A stretch of DNA of 64,000 nt from Hemileia vastatrix (GCA_030280995.1 JASXTE010000017.1:18494498-18558497), one strand, 5' to 3'; counted from the stretch's first letter, positions 20,487-32,702 are shown. Translations and numbers: made by a program. The notes: generated from the letters alone by a model not told the origin.

Positions 20487-21934
20487 AACACATGAACTAT
20501 ACATGGGAATAATAATTAAGAGTACACAAACACTATACATAAGTAAAATTATGATAATATACAAAATATGGCATTATAACACCTTATATACACGCATATA
20601 TCCACCTTTTATAAGTCTTATGTACTTAATATTAAGTTGTAATATGTTAGGGTAATCTTAAGAACCTTAAGTATAAGGCTACATAATTTTTAAGTACACT
20701 TAAAGCTGTTATTTTCACTGTTTTATGCAAAAAACAAGAAATGCACTTTATTTCACTTAAAAGTTGACTATATGCACTATAAACTTGAGAATATCAAAAA
20801 TGCGCTTTGACAGATCAAGTTGTCTCATTTAGAACTATTTATTTGGCTATTTAAATGCATAAAAATAACACTTTTCAAATTTGGTGTTTTTTATGCCAGA
20901 AATGGCTTCTGTGTACTGGCCACATACTGCCTGCTTTTTTCCCATGTGAATAGCTTCATTTTTAGCAAAGTTAGCTTTCTCACACTATAATTACCCCACA
21001 TTCTATGCCCACTGTGGGGAAACACACTAAAATAGGCGACAGGCGCTTATTTAGTGTCCTAGCTTAATTAATAATGCATTGGCCCTCTTTATATGCACTA
21101 ATTTCATTAATAATCTCACTCTTGGCGTCTTATTTCATCACCATGCTTAAATTCACCTGATTTTAGTCAAGGATTTACCCGTGCAAGTGCCTTCCAAGGA
21201 CTGCATGTAGTTACCCCACATCTCACACTCTTTTTTGAGTTTTTGGGTGGTTTCTCAGTCAATATTGGTTATTTTTGGATGGGAATTTCACGCAGTATAA
21301 TGTCAGAATTAGCCCCTCCATTTCTACAGTAAATCCCCCTTATCATTAAGCTATTATTAACCTTAAAAAGTCCCCTTTAGTCTTTTATATTATTGTTTTA
21401 TACGCATATACTCTCTTTTTGTCTTTTTCTTTAATTTTGATGGATTTCCCTTATTATTACAGGATTTTGACGGTTGTTACTTGTCTAATTATGTCATGGG
21501 CTACTAGGGATGCTGATGGGCAGGTCTATTAGTTGTTTTTAGGCGTCATTAAATGTGTATTGGATGGTAAATCAAGAGAATCATTGGGGAATTCAGTGTG
21601 TATAAAAGAAGGAGGTTTTTGGGTCTTGTTTCTACATTCTTTATCATTTACAATTTAACCAATATAACCAAATAAATTACAATACATATCAATTAGTACT
21701 TTTATAAGACTTTTGAATAGTATCTGAATTATAAAATCTATTTTTCTACCAACTACAAAGATTGTAAGCCATATATAAAAATAGTGAGAATTATATTACT
21801 GAGACCTATATTTTTGATTATATTTTACTACTTTTTGGATTTATACTACAGTATTCATATAGGACCATTAAAATCTTCTAGAAAACTGACCATTCAAGCT
21901 AGTTCACATCTTTGTACTTGACCTCAGCCTGACA
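20487..21934 (+). repeat. Older LTR-like repeat, copy A, main part
   Basis: Continues the fragment at 8561-8618. Together they begin TGTCAGCC and end CCTGACA, about 1.5 kb, with possible duplications GATAG/GATAT, as expected of a solo LTR. A TATAAAAG lies at 21601. Bases 20487 to about 20993 align with the minus-strand copy at 24796-24256. Beyond the shared CACACTATAATTA the two copies differ completely. It includes a CCCCAC/GTGGGG hairpin at 20995-21020. Confidence 0.68.
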
Positions 21935-22960
21935 GATATGCTGAGGTGGTGAAGAGAAGGGTAAAGTGGGGATTAAAAGTGATTGGAAGGTGGGAAATTT
22001 GAGTGATGTTGGGTAGACTGGGATAAAGAGGAGTAAAAAAGGGGGCCAAAGTGATTAGAAGAGGAGAAGAGTATAGATAGTGAAGTAAGATTTAAGAGAC
22101 AGAAAAAATGTCTGAGGGGGGAAGAATATGATACACATTTGAGAATAGAGAAGTAGTGGGAGACATATTTTTTAAAAAATATACAAAAACAATATATATA
22201 TATATATATAATATAATATAACTCTTGGAAATTGTAATGACAAGAAATCACCCAAAAAACAATATACATTTTGTGCAATTTTCGTTAGCCATATGGTTTA
22301 TTCTCATGAGAATTAAACTTTCATTTTAATATATAATTCAGATAGTGTTAAGCTATATTTAAGTAAAATTTTACCCATATATTGTTATTAAATTTAATAA
22401 TATATAATATATATACATTTTGTAAACTATAGCATCAACTCAATTTATTCTGGAGTCAGTTTTAAGAGAGCTGTGTAGCTTCCCAAATATTTCAAATCTT
22501 GATAATATTTCATATTTACAATTGATAAAATGTGAAAATAAAGTTATTTCTTGAAATTTTGAGAATAAAAATTTTATGAAAAATATAAATTCAATGATTT
22601 ATTTTCATGAATAATCTCTTATAATATTGGATTATTACTCTACATATTCATATGTAAAAAATCTTATCAAAATTGAAGAAAATATTAAAATTAAAATTAT
22701 ATGAGAAGTTAAATCCCTTAAAGGATAAAAAAATATCATAATGTTTCAAAATAGTAGGCATCTGAGATCCTGGCTTGGTATTGGGATTCACTTATAGTAA
22801 TATTCCTTTAAAAATTCCAGTAAGTCAAGTCTCAATATTTTTTGCACTTCTTATCACCTATACTTCAATAAATGTTCAAATTTTCCTCAATTTGTGTTCA
22901 AGTAGAATCCATTATCTTTTCATAATTGTTTTAAAACTTCCTTATTGTGTGCTCAGATAA
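21935..22960. other. Intergenic, no gene seen
   Basis: Purine-rich tract (21940-22130), a TA microsatellite (22193-22211), then AT-rich sequence. No open frame with a recognisable domain on either strand. Confidence 0.6.
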
Positions 22961-23022
22961 ATATGAATTTGGGTTCAAGGTTGCAGACTTGCTAGCAAGT
23001 CTGCCACCCATATTACGTGGTG
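22961..23022. repeat. End of a palindrome-bearing inverted-repeat element
   Basis: A perfect 22-bp palindrome at 22983-23004 centred on GCTAGC, followed by CACCCATATTACGTGGTG, matches the right end of the 250-bp element at 26405-26654. The opposite end of this copy was not found. Confidence 0.6.
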
Positions 23023-23500
23023 ATGTATTTTATAGTTTACTGATTTTTTACTCTTATAGTCCATGACACTATTTTCTTTTTCAATCATTGGTTTTTCATA
23101 TGAATGCTTCATATGAAGTGGTATATTTTCCATATAAGAGGTGTTGTAATTTATTTTTTCAGTATTTTTCAAAATACTAGCTACTTCTAGTTCTAATATC
23201 TGTACTCTATCTTCTATTACAGGTACATGTGATAGAATATCATTTACATTTTAAAAAGATGACTCTACATGTCCCTCAATTGTAGCCATTATATTATGGG
23301 AATGTTCTAATTATTGTATAAATTCTTGATCTCAGAGCTCAATTTTTTAATTTAATTGGCCAATTCATTATTTGAATTTTTAATAACCTTTAATTTATTG
23401 GTAGTAGTACTCAATGAATTTGTAAGCTTTAATAATACACTTTTTTGTATTATTGTTAGACTCTAGAGAACTCTTCCAATTTTTCAATCCTCAATAATAA
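23023..23500. other. AT-rich stretch, probably decayed retroelement
   Basis: No gene. On the minus strand it continues the gag-like pseudogene at 23502-24232 without a clear frame. Confidence 0.4.
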
Positions 23501-23501
23501 T

Positions 23502-24232
23502 TTACTTATAATTTTTGATTCCATTAGATTTTCTTTCAATTTTATCTGGGTCTAACTCAGAAGACTCATCATTATTATTGGATTCAAGATTCAATTTATT
23601 TGGTTCAATTTTAACGTTACTAGTATTATCCTTGTGTTCAATAAAACTATTTAGATTGTTATCATTTAAAGATAAATCAAAAATACTATGTTCAAATGAA
23701 TAATCTTCAAGATACTTAAAAATTATATTCAATAAATCCTTATCAATTTCATTACCTATGAGTAATTCACTATTAGTATTATATAATTGATCATTAGAAA
23801 TTCGATGACCTATCAAGGTCTGATTCCACTTCCCCTGCCTCTCTTTCCCTTTCCCCTGTAAGGGTGAATTCTAGAACTCAGTTGAGGAGTATGGATGTAG
23901 TTTTGAAATTACCAGTCTTACTTCCATTTTCTTACTGTGATTATTTGTTCCTCTTCTTGATTTGGAGCTGGAGGTACTTCTGGAAATACTGTGGAAGGTT
24001 TGTTGACTACCATGGTAGATTGAGGTTTGAGGCCTACCAGTGCTTGGTTTACTTCTATGAGTCCCTGGGCTGCTCTCTTTTTCAGGTTATTCATCTGGTC
24101 CACCATGTTGTTTAATTGTATTGTGAGGTTGTTTAGAAGTGCTGAAAGGGAATGAATTTGTTCTTGTAAATTATTTTTTGACTTCTTTGTTGTTATTTGA
24201 TTTAAGAGTCTTTGCCTTTCCTCTATAGACAT
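23502..24232 (-). pseudogene. Decayed Gag-like coiled-coil fragment
   Basis: Two open pieces on the minus strand. The first (24232-23918), starting MSIEERQRLLNQ, is a heptad-rich coiled coil (LQEQIHSLSALLNNL) followed by a Pro-rich PPAPNQEEEQ stretch and VRKWK. The order coiled coil, Pro/Gln, basic-Trp resembles the N-terminal Gag of the E3 element near 45278-44950. The second piece (23816-23502) is acidic and Asn-rich, with no recognised domain. It lies directly downstream of the LTR-like copy ending near 24256, as a gag gene would. Assignment rests on position and the E3 resemblance only. Confidence 0.5.
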
Positions 24233-24255
24233 CTGTTGAGAGTTTCTGTTTGTGG

Positions 24256-24796
24256 GAGGGGATAATTATAGTGTGAAAATTCTGACTTTTCTAAAATGAA
24301 GCTATTCACATTGTACAAATGCAGGCAGTATGCAGCTAGTACACAGAATCTATTTCTGGCATAAAAAACACCAAATTTGAAAAGTTTAATTTTTATGAAT
24401 TTGAATAGCCAAATCAATGGTTCTAATTAAGAAAAATTGATCAGTGAAGGCTCATTTTTAATATTATTAAATGTAAAGTGCATATATTTAAATTTTAAGT
24501 GATTTAAAGTGCATTTCTTGTTTTTTCCAAAAATCAATGAAAACATTTTTTAAGGTTCTTAAAATTACTCTGACATATTACAACTTAATATTAAGTGCAT
24601 AATATTTCTAAAAGGTGGATAAATGTGAGTATATAAGGTATTATAATTGCATATATTTTGTTTAATCATTGATTTCACTTATGTATACAACTTGTATACC
24701 TTTATTTATTGTTCCCATGTGTACTACATGTGTTTAACATAGTTTATAAGTAATTTTAGCTCAGTCCTGGGAATATCCAGGCTGACAGGTAAAAAT
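24256..24796 (-). repeat. Older LTR-like repeat, copy B
   Basis: On the minus strand it begins TGTCAGCCTGG and aligns with copy A (8561-8618 joined to 20487-20993). It retains the uninterrupted G1 target: the site at 24740-24744 reads AACAC on the minus strand once, so it is a paralogous empty site. A gag-like frame starts about 24 bp after it. Confidence 0.82.
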
Positions 24797-26300
24797 ATAA
24801 ATAGGGATTGTGTATTTTTACAAAATAAATATTATATAGTATTTTTCTAGTGAGAAATAAATATTATTATGAAAAAAACACTTCTATCTATTAAATTCGG
24901 CTCTTGCACAATATTACAGTTTAAAATTCAACCTGAAGAAAAAAAATTCATATGAAAAAACTATTTAAAATATATGGTGCTTATTACAAGGTGGACACTG
25001 TAATTACCCCACAATATAACATTTAAGCACATTTTAGTGTTAAAATTACAGCTTTAAGAAATTTATAATGTTATTTTTTGTTGTATATTTAAAATTTTAC
25101 ATCTATTTTTTATTTTAATTTCTCATATAGAAAATTCACTGAATTTTTCAATTCATGAGGTTACTCTACCACATCACAAAATTTACATGGAATTCTGATG
25201 AACTACATCATGAAAAGTCTCAAATTTTTCTATATTTATTGCTTTTACTAAATGTATATTCTAATACTATTTTTCAGTTGAATAATAAGTAGGTCAGAAA
25301 AAAGAATTAAACTTAATTTCTTTTTAATTTCTATCATCTTCTTAAATTTGTAAATCTTCAAAACTGGATTTAAATATACTATTATTAGAATTATACTTCT
25401 TTCAGACATATAATCAAATAATTTTATAAATATAAGCGCTTTTTATAAAGAAGCTTTGAGAGTACTTAATTGGGTAATAAATTTAGAAAGCACATTTCCC
25501 TCTTTTATTTGTTTAGTTATGTGTGTTTTTATTGTATTCTAAGATATAAAAACAAACAATAATGTTGCTTTAACATCTTTTTAAGATAACTCAATTCAAT
25601 TAAAGGTAACTATTTTACACAATCAGAAATTATAAAAATAGATCAAAAAAAAATTAGGTGATATGGTTTAAATTTAAGAATTAAATCCTCAGACTCTTTG
25701 TTAAAAGGAGTTTTCAATAAATAGAGCCATTTATTTTTTTAAATATTTTTTTCCAAATAAATTAACTAATTAGACAGGTCAAAAGAAATGCTTTGGAAAT
25801 AAAAATTTAATTTTTGGTCTTTTTAATGATTAATTTTAATTTAGAATAAAAATTGAATTTTTTTTTATGAAAAAAACTATGAATCAACCAGACTCTTAAG
25901 CTTCCTTTTGTTTGTATTTCTATTGATTTTTTTTAAATATCTCAATTATTATAACACATCATCATCCATCCTTTGTTAAGAGCTTAAGATGATCTTAAAT
26001 TAGAGCTTATTATTAGATCATTAAAAGTTCCATCTTATTTTTATCTGAGATCCATCCAAATTCAATTTAAGTACTTTCTAGCAAGTTCACCCTAAATATT
26101 GTGTGGTTATAGTCTGAATAGGTCAGCTAAATACTTTAAAGAAGTGATTATGAATAAAAGGTTGAAATTTTATTATTGAAAAAGAATATTTGGTGATTAA
26201 AGTGGTTGAAAATCATGGTAGAAGCAGATGAAGAAGAGATGAATAAGCTATAGATAAAATATAAAAAATTAAGGAATGGTGAAATTCTTCATTTGAGGGA
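24797..26300. other. AT-rich, no gene seen
   Basis: No domain-bearing frame. The last few hundred bases before the polypurine-like tract at 26295-26303 probably belong to the decayed internal region of the element whose LTR starts at 26304. Confidence 0.5.
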
Positions 26301-26303
26301 GGA

Positions 26304-27240
26304 TTCAGTATACTAAAGTTTGATACCACATTCAGATAGAATGGAAAAAACTCTAAGGGCTTTAATTTGGTAATTTTCTGAGCTTAATTTTTTTAAGTTG
26401 GATTCACTACGCAATATAGGGGGTGGACTTTCTAGAAAGTCCTCAACCTGAACTCAGATGGAACTCAGACTGAACTCATACTGAACCCATACTGAACTCT
26501 ACTTGAAAACCCACCTAAAACTGTTCTTCTGAGTGGTGTTCATCCCTGATTGTATGGTACCTTTATCAATAGCTCAATGTGTGTTCAATCTGTGGTGAGT
26601 TTGGGCCCAAGGTTGCGGAATTGCTAGCAAGTCCGCCCCCCATATTGTGTGCTGATTTGTAATGGAGAAAATTGGTTATTTTACAGTGTAAAAGTTGCTA
26701 ATAAAATAGTCAGTTTAAAATGGTTATTTCACAGTCAAATATATTTCCATAATTTTGAAAATGTATTGAAAAGATAGCTCAGATTCTCAAGAACCTTCTG
26801 AATTTTTTCTGGAGCTTAAAGGATTTTTATATATTTTTAATTATTTTATATGTTGATTTTATTATTTTTTAGATATTCAGAATGTAATTAACTTTGATGA
26901 TTTTTAGTTCAGTGAATAGGGCTGCAAAGACTAAAAAAAGTGCCTTAAATTTTTAAGAAGAGGTAAGGATATCTCACTGAAGATGTATAAATTTTTTAGA
27001 GTAGTTTTAAGATCTCAATTGATTCCAGAAGTCCAGAGAAGCTCCATAGAGATAAGGATGAGCTCCAGGATGCATTGAGGAGGTGAAATGGGGACATATG
27101 ACTACTATATGAATAGATTTGGCTGTAGAATTTACAATAGAGCCATGAAAATATCAGAACATGACAATTAACTACAAATTATTCTTAATTCAACTATTGT
27201 AACTTAATATCACATATATAACCACCACAAAAAAAACCTG
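26304..27240 (+). repeat. Decayed LTR related to G1, CpG-depleted
   Basis: Preceded by GAGGGAGGA and aligning through most of its length with the G1 LTR: CTAAAGTTT start, the TCAAGAACCTT block, the GGGCTGCAAAGACTA block and AATTGATTCCAGAAGTCC against AATTGAGTCCGGAAGTCC. CpG sites of the G1 LTR are mostly TpG or CpA here. A 250-bp element interrupts it at 26405-26654. The right end is ill defined. Confidence 0.78.
26405..26654. mobile_element. 250-bp inverted-repeat element with ATT target duplication
   Basis: Terminal inverted repeats of about 50 bp: left starts CACTACGCAATATAGGGGG, right (reverse complement) CAGCACACAATATGGGGGG. Each terminus holds an internal palindrome (left GGACTTTCTAGAAAGTCC). 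ATT precedes at 26402-26404 and follows at 26655-26657. The CACTA-like start and 3-bp duplication suggest a CMC-type MITE; the superfamily is tentative. The interior has short GAACTCA repeats and no gene. Confidence 0.75.
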
Positions 27241-27255
27241 GAGCCTGTTAGAAGG

Positions 27256-27403
27256 TGCCAATCCCTCAATCTATTTGTAACACAAGAATAACTTAGATTT
27301 GATGCCACACGAGCTAGCATTCTCAGTGTTCAGTGCCTGGTCTTTCAGCAAGAATTACAGCTGAGCTAGAGCTGAATCAAATCAAAGATAGGGATTGGCA
27401 CCT
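27256..27403. repeat. Inverted repeat with 13-bp perfect arms
   Basis: GGTGCCAATCCCT at 27256-27268 and its exact reverse complement at 27391-27403 enclose about 120 bp with no gene. It could be a small MITE, but no clear target duplication was found. Confidence 0.55.
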
Positions 27404-28034
27404 GAAGTCAGTTTCCCACATTTATTTTCTGGTGAACAGTACTCTTAAAATAGGGGGAGTCAGTCCTTGAAAATTTGAATTTAACTTAAGTACAGTTTTC
27501 AAAGCCAATCAGCTCATAAATTTTTCAAAAAGTCACTTATTTCATAAATGGGTGTCAGCTATGACCTCAAAGCAGCACTTTTTTTGTGATTTTTTTTACA
27601 ACCACATGTTGACCACAACATCCCTTCATTACTTACCCCATCCCTGTCACATGTGACACTGAACTCCCTCCCCTCATCTATCCTTGGCACACATATTTGT
27701 AATAGTAATTTTACATTTTCAATGAAAATTTCTTTTTCAATACACACATCTTCATAAAAAATTTCAGAATTTATTCTATAACACATTTTGGAATGCATTT
27801 CATAATGTATATCATAGCAGTTTCATAATGCAATTATCCTTCCAGGTTCCACAACTAATTTTCTCCTCACTTATTATTCTTCCCTTTTATCAAGATATGT
27901 GTTTTTTATTCTTCTAACCATTATCATACTTCTCTTATGCTTTTCATCTTTTCATTTCTTCACCCTCATGTTTTTTAATCTGACCTTCTCTTTTTTCCTT
28001 TTTTTTTTCTTTTTCTCCTTTTTTTATTCTGTAT

Positions 28035-28660
28035 CTAATTACTTTTAAAAAAGTATCAGAACATTTCTGAACTGTCTCCAAGAGTTTTCTGTAATTATTT
28101 TTTGCCTTGAAAATGCTTCAGAAAAATTTCTGAGATTTTTCCAAGTGTTTCAATGACCTATTTTTTTCATTTTTTTCATTTTTTTTTTTGTTTTTTTTTT
28201 CATTTTTGAATTGCTTTGAGAACAGTTCCAGAATTTTTCCAAACTGTTTCAGAGTGTTTTCTGTAAGTTTATTTTTGCCTCAGAAATGTTTCCAAGAAAT
28301 TTTTAAGTGTTTAACTCACCTTTTATTTTTTATTTTTTCCTTTTTTTTCTATTTATAATTGCTTTGAAAAAAGTTCCAGAAAATCTTTGAACTTTTTCCA
28401 AGAATTTTCAGTAAGTTTTTTTTTTTGCTTAGGAAACTTTTCTGAGATGTTTCCAAGTGTTTTAATGACCTTTTTTTTGTTTTTTTCCTCTTCTAATCAC
28501 TTTGGAAACAGTTCCAGAGAATTTCAAAACTTTTTCCAAGCCTTTTCCATATGTTTTTTTTGTTTTAAAATCTCTTCAGAAAAGTTTCTGAGAAATTTAA
28601 GAGTGTGTTACTAAATTTTTTTGGTAATTCTTTTTTTTCTTCAGAAACTTTTTGCCATGA
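28035..28660. repeat. T-rich tandem array, four units of about 140 bp
   Basis: Four diverged units (starting near 28041, 28208, 28358 and 28494) each contain CAGTTCCAGAA, TTTTCCAA, TTTTCTGTAAGTTT and AAATGTTTCCAAG-like blocks in the same order. Noncoding. Confidence 0.8.
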
Positions 28661-30600
28661 TAAATGAAAGGTAAATCATTAGGTAGGGAGTCTAAACATT
28701 GTAAATAAAGGATCTCCAAATATTCATTTTCTTTTCATAAATTTATAATATAATATTCATTAAAGATAATCATCAACTTTAAGTAATGGGCCATCAGGTC
28801 TTGCTGCTGTATCAAGTTATTAATTCAAACAATTAACTGATTGAATGAGCTCAAAATACAATTAAATTTCAAATGTATTCTTTGACTTTTCTCACATCAG
28901 AACTCATTAAACAGCATGAAGGAAAAGATGAATTTTAGGCAGGTTGTTTTTGAGAAATCATAGAGTAATCTATAAAGTAACCTGCAAGGAGCCATATTTT
29001 TAATATTTGAGCTTTGTACAGGTAAAATTCCTAAAAGTGATTTTGAATAATTTGGAAATTTTAAATAGTATTTTTACCTAATTCCACAGGTGTACCTAAT
29101 TGCTTGTTTGAATGGCTAATATGATTTGGAAGAAAAATTTACATTTAATAATCCTCCTCACTCATATCATTTCCATCATAAGCTACTCTGCTTTTAATCA
29201 TTGAAAATTGATAGATACTTCTTGAATGAATAAATTTGAATAAACATATCAAAATGGTAAAGCAGCATTTATGCATATAGCTTTATCAATAGAAATGTTC
29301 TTCATTTTTTTAAAGAAGAAGAACAGATTTGATTAAAAGTCAGGTTGCTTTTTGAAAGCCTATGCAGCCAAAAATCAGTGATTCAAGTTGTGAGGAATAT
29401 GATATTTACCAAATAGTTATAGGAATATATTTTATAATTTTAATAAACCCTTACAACATCATAATTTGGTCTAGGTTCTATAGTTTTTATATTATTGAAG
29501 CTAGTAGAAATGTGCATAGAGAAATGTGTTTTTAGAAATTTATGAAAATTTTTAGTATTTGGGACTAATTGATTTAATATTCCATAAAAAATATGTCTAT
29601 AAGTTGTGCATCCATAGAAATTAAAAAAGTTTCTGAAAATTTGAAATTTCAAAGAAAGAAATCCCCCCATATTTATAACACTAATCAAATTTACATTACT
29701 GAAGAATAAGTCAGGTAAAATTTTTTATTTTTCACATAAATGAATTTTTTTTAATGAATAACATGATTGGATGGAATTTTCTGTATATATTACAATATTC
29801 ATCTAAAATAAGTTATCTCACATTCCAGAAGGTGTCTCCCCCCAACTGAACTTCTATACTTCAGGAAATAATATGGACCTTCTATCAGGTGCCAGTTTTT
29901 TTCTCATAATAAAAACTAATTGTAAATAATATATCAAAAGCAAAAAAAAATTAAAAACTTGAATATATTTTAATATCTGAAATTTATATGTCAATGTATT
30001 TTTTCAGGATGAAAAAAAGTTTTCATCCACAATTAACATGAAAAAAATATTCTTCCAGAGGTAAATTTGAAGGCGCTACTTCATTCAGCCTGAATAATTA
30101 CAAACCCTTATTTAAAAATATTTTCAATAAAATTTTGGTTTCCTTTTGACATCATAGTATTAATATTTTACAATATCTAATGAAATACATATATCCCATG
30201 TAAATTGGAAAGATTTTTATCCATGATGTACCAGAAGTTGAAGACATAAACTTATTATGCTTGAATGAGATAATTTAAATACTAATAGATTTAAATGAAA
30301 TTATCAATTTTTTTAAAATTCCCAAATTTATTTTTTCAATTCTTTTGACATCCCAGAAATATTTTTTTATGAAATATATAATTTTACCCTATTACAAAGT
30401 CACCATGAATAATCAAACACATGTTTAGTTTATGAAAGTGTGATTTTATAAAATGTAGATTAAAATTTTACAAAACCATTTCTTTTAAATAAAAATTAAA
30501 TAAAATAAAAATAAAAATAGAAAAAAATGACTTTTGTATAGCTCCATAAATACTTACATTTTGACCCTTTTTTATCCTCTGTAAATTTTTATTACCCTTT
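28661..30600. other. AT-rich interior of Harbinger copy A, no gene seen
   Basis: No frame with a recognisable domain. A second gene of the Harbinger pair would be expected here but is not readable. Confidence 0.5.
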
Positions 30601-30602
30601 TT

Positions 30603-30653
30603 TCATCCCCTGGGGCCCCCACTAGGCCCGACTGGGGGCTAAGAAAGGGATGA
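30603..30653. repeat. GC-rich hairpin in AT-rich surroundings
   Basis: Outer stem TCATCCC (30603-30609) with GGGATGA (30647-30653) and inner stem GCCCCCA (30615-30621) with TGGGGGC (30633-30639), loop 11 nt. It is a GC island in otherwise strongly AT-rich DNA. Confidence 0.7.
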
Positions 30654-30989
30654 CAATGTGCCAACTTATTCTTATTAAAAATGTCTAAGTTTTATCAAAA
30701 GAGACTGACATACTTCATACAGTTTTGAATATTGTGATGTGTTCATATAATAAGATTTTTTGTCATATTTAGCACTCATTGTTGCTTTTTTCCTTATTAT
30801 GATACCCCATAATCATATATTTTTTTCATTTTTAATATATGAAGCACATACTTGCACATTATTCAATAAGAATTAAATAAAGAAGTTATTTTGGAGAAAT
30901 AGTTACCATAACATATTTTTTTTCATGAATTTTTTATCATTCTTCAAAATTTCATGTCTTAAAAAATATGGATGCTGTGTGCTTTCTTT

Positions 30990-31910
30990 TGATGTAATTT
31001 TTTTTTAAAAAAATTATTAATAATGTTTAGACAATTTTTATACATTTTATAATTTAGTTAAAAATTTTGGAATTTTTTTTAAAAAAATAAGATTTTTGGT
31101 GTCTTTTTAATGATTTTGTGATCTTTTGAGTTTTTTGAATTTTTTTTAATTTTTTGTGAATATTTTCAATTTTTTGTGGAATTTTTTGAACCTAATGTTT
31201 TTTTTGGCATTTTTTTGATTTTATTAATGCTTGAATAGGAATAAATTCATGTGCCAAAAAGACACAGTGTCTTTTCAAGCACATGAATTGATTCCAATTC
31301 CTCTAGTGCAAATTTCCAGATGGAGCACAAATTTTCACAGAATTATATTTCTTGTGGTCCATCTAACAACTTGCATTGATGAATTGGATTCAAGCCTTTT
31401 GCTTGACAAGATGTAGAATCTTTTTGGCACGTGACTTCAATCACAATTCAAGTCATGAGCTTGAAAAAATGCTGCATCTTTTTGGCACATGACTTCAAGT
31501 TCAATTCAAGCATTAAAATAGTTAGAAAAAATTCAAAAAAATGCAAAAAAACTAAAAACATCAAAAGAAACATCAAAAAAAATATATATAAATTCAAAAA
31601 AATTCAAAAAAATTCAAAAAACAGCAAAAAAATTCATAAAGTCTCAAAAAATTCAATTAAATCCAAAAATACTTAAAATAATTTTAAAAAAATTTCAAAA
31701 AATTTCAAAATTACAAAAAAAAGTCATAAAATTCTAAAAAATTCTAAAAAAAATACTAAAAAAATCTAAAAAAATCTAAAAATTTCACAAATCTTCAAAA
31801 AAATCCAAAAAAAATGCAAAGAGCTCAAAAAAATTTAAAAAACTTAAATTAAGTGCTATTAAATTCCAAAAAATTTATAAAAATTATTTAAAAGCCAAAA
31901 AAATATATAT
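30990..31910. repeat. Large imperfect foldback (palindrome)
   Basis: Two arms meet around 31375. The inner arms share ATGCTTGAAT, CATGTGCCAAAAAGA and TTTTCAAGC blocks in inverted order (31226-31300 against 31440-31530). The outer arms are T-rich (31020-31220) and A-rich (31520-31900) with GAATTTTTT against AAAAAATTC units. The lysine-rich frame in the A-rich arm is a composition artefact. Confidence 0.75.
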
Positions 31911-32700
31911 ATATAATCTAACAATGCTAAAAATTTTAAAAATTCTGAATATCAATCAAAAACTAAGAAATATATTTAATAAACAGCAGAAATTAAAAAA
32001 AGCTTAATAAATTTTAAAAATTGAATAAAAAATTTGATACAAGTGAAAAAATTCAGGAAATTTTTCAAAAAATATATAATATAGAAAATAAGATAAATAT
32101 TTCTTTTTTGAAAGATATTTGGTATTCATATATTTTTTTTCTGGAAAATTTTTGACTCATAACAACTCCTGATTTTTTTTTTCAAGTAAAATGATGCACA
32201 TATGATAAAAATTTTGATCCTTGATTCATGAGTCAACCATTCTTTTAAAAAATAGGGCCACTGGAGTCACTACTGAGGTTACTCTTGGGGTAGTCTGATG
32301 GATAAAAAAATCACTTTCCTACAAGTTGCCTTATATTTTACCCTGTGTTAAAAGGTAGTATTCTGAATGCCATGACTTTTAATTTGTATATTATCTTTTT
32401 TGATTGGTTTAATTATTAATATATGAAATAAAAATGAAAATTTGCTAATCCTGATTCCCTCCCATAGTAAATTTAAGGGGAAGGTATTGCCTTTTTTTAA
32501 TTTGGTTGGAACATTTCTTTTAAGAATAAGTTTACATAACCTAAAGAATATAAGAGACATGTTAAAAAACTTTCACAAGGATGAGAAAAAAGAAATAAAG
32601 AAAGAGTTTGAGTAATTGTAGATAATCTGATGGAGTGTATCACTTTAAAAATAAGAATAATAAATTTCTTAAAAAGTTATGAATAAATTAAAGCTGAATC
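31911..32700. other. AT-rich, no gene seen
   Basis: Interior of Harbinger copy A between the foldback and the transposase. No supported frame. Confidence 0.5.
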
Positions 32701-32702
32701 TA

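Noticed and set aside
27256..27403. Possible tRNA or snRNA-like gene within the inverted repeat
   Set aside because: The arms pair but no cloverleaf or known RNA motifs are seen; kept only as an inverted repeat.
31431..31676. Lysine-rich 81-codon frame
   Set aside because: Encoded by the A-rich arm of the foldback; pure composition effect.
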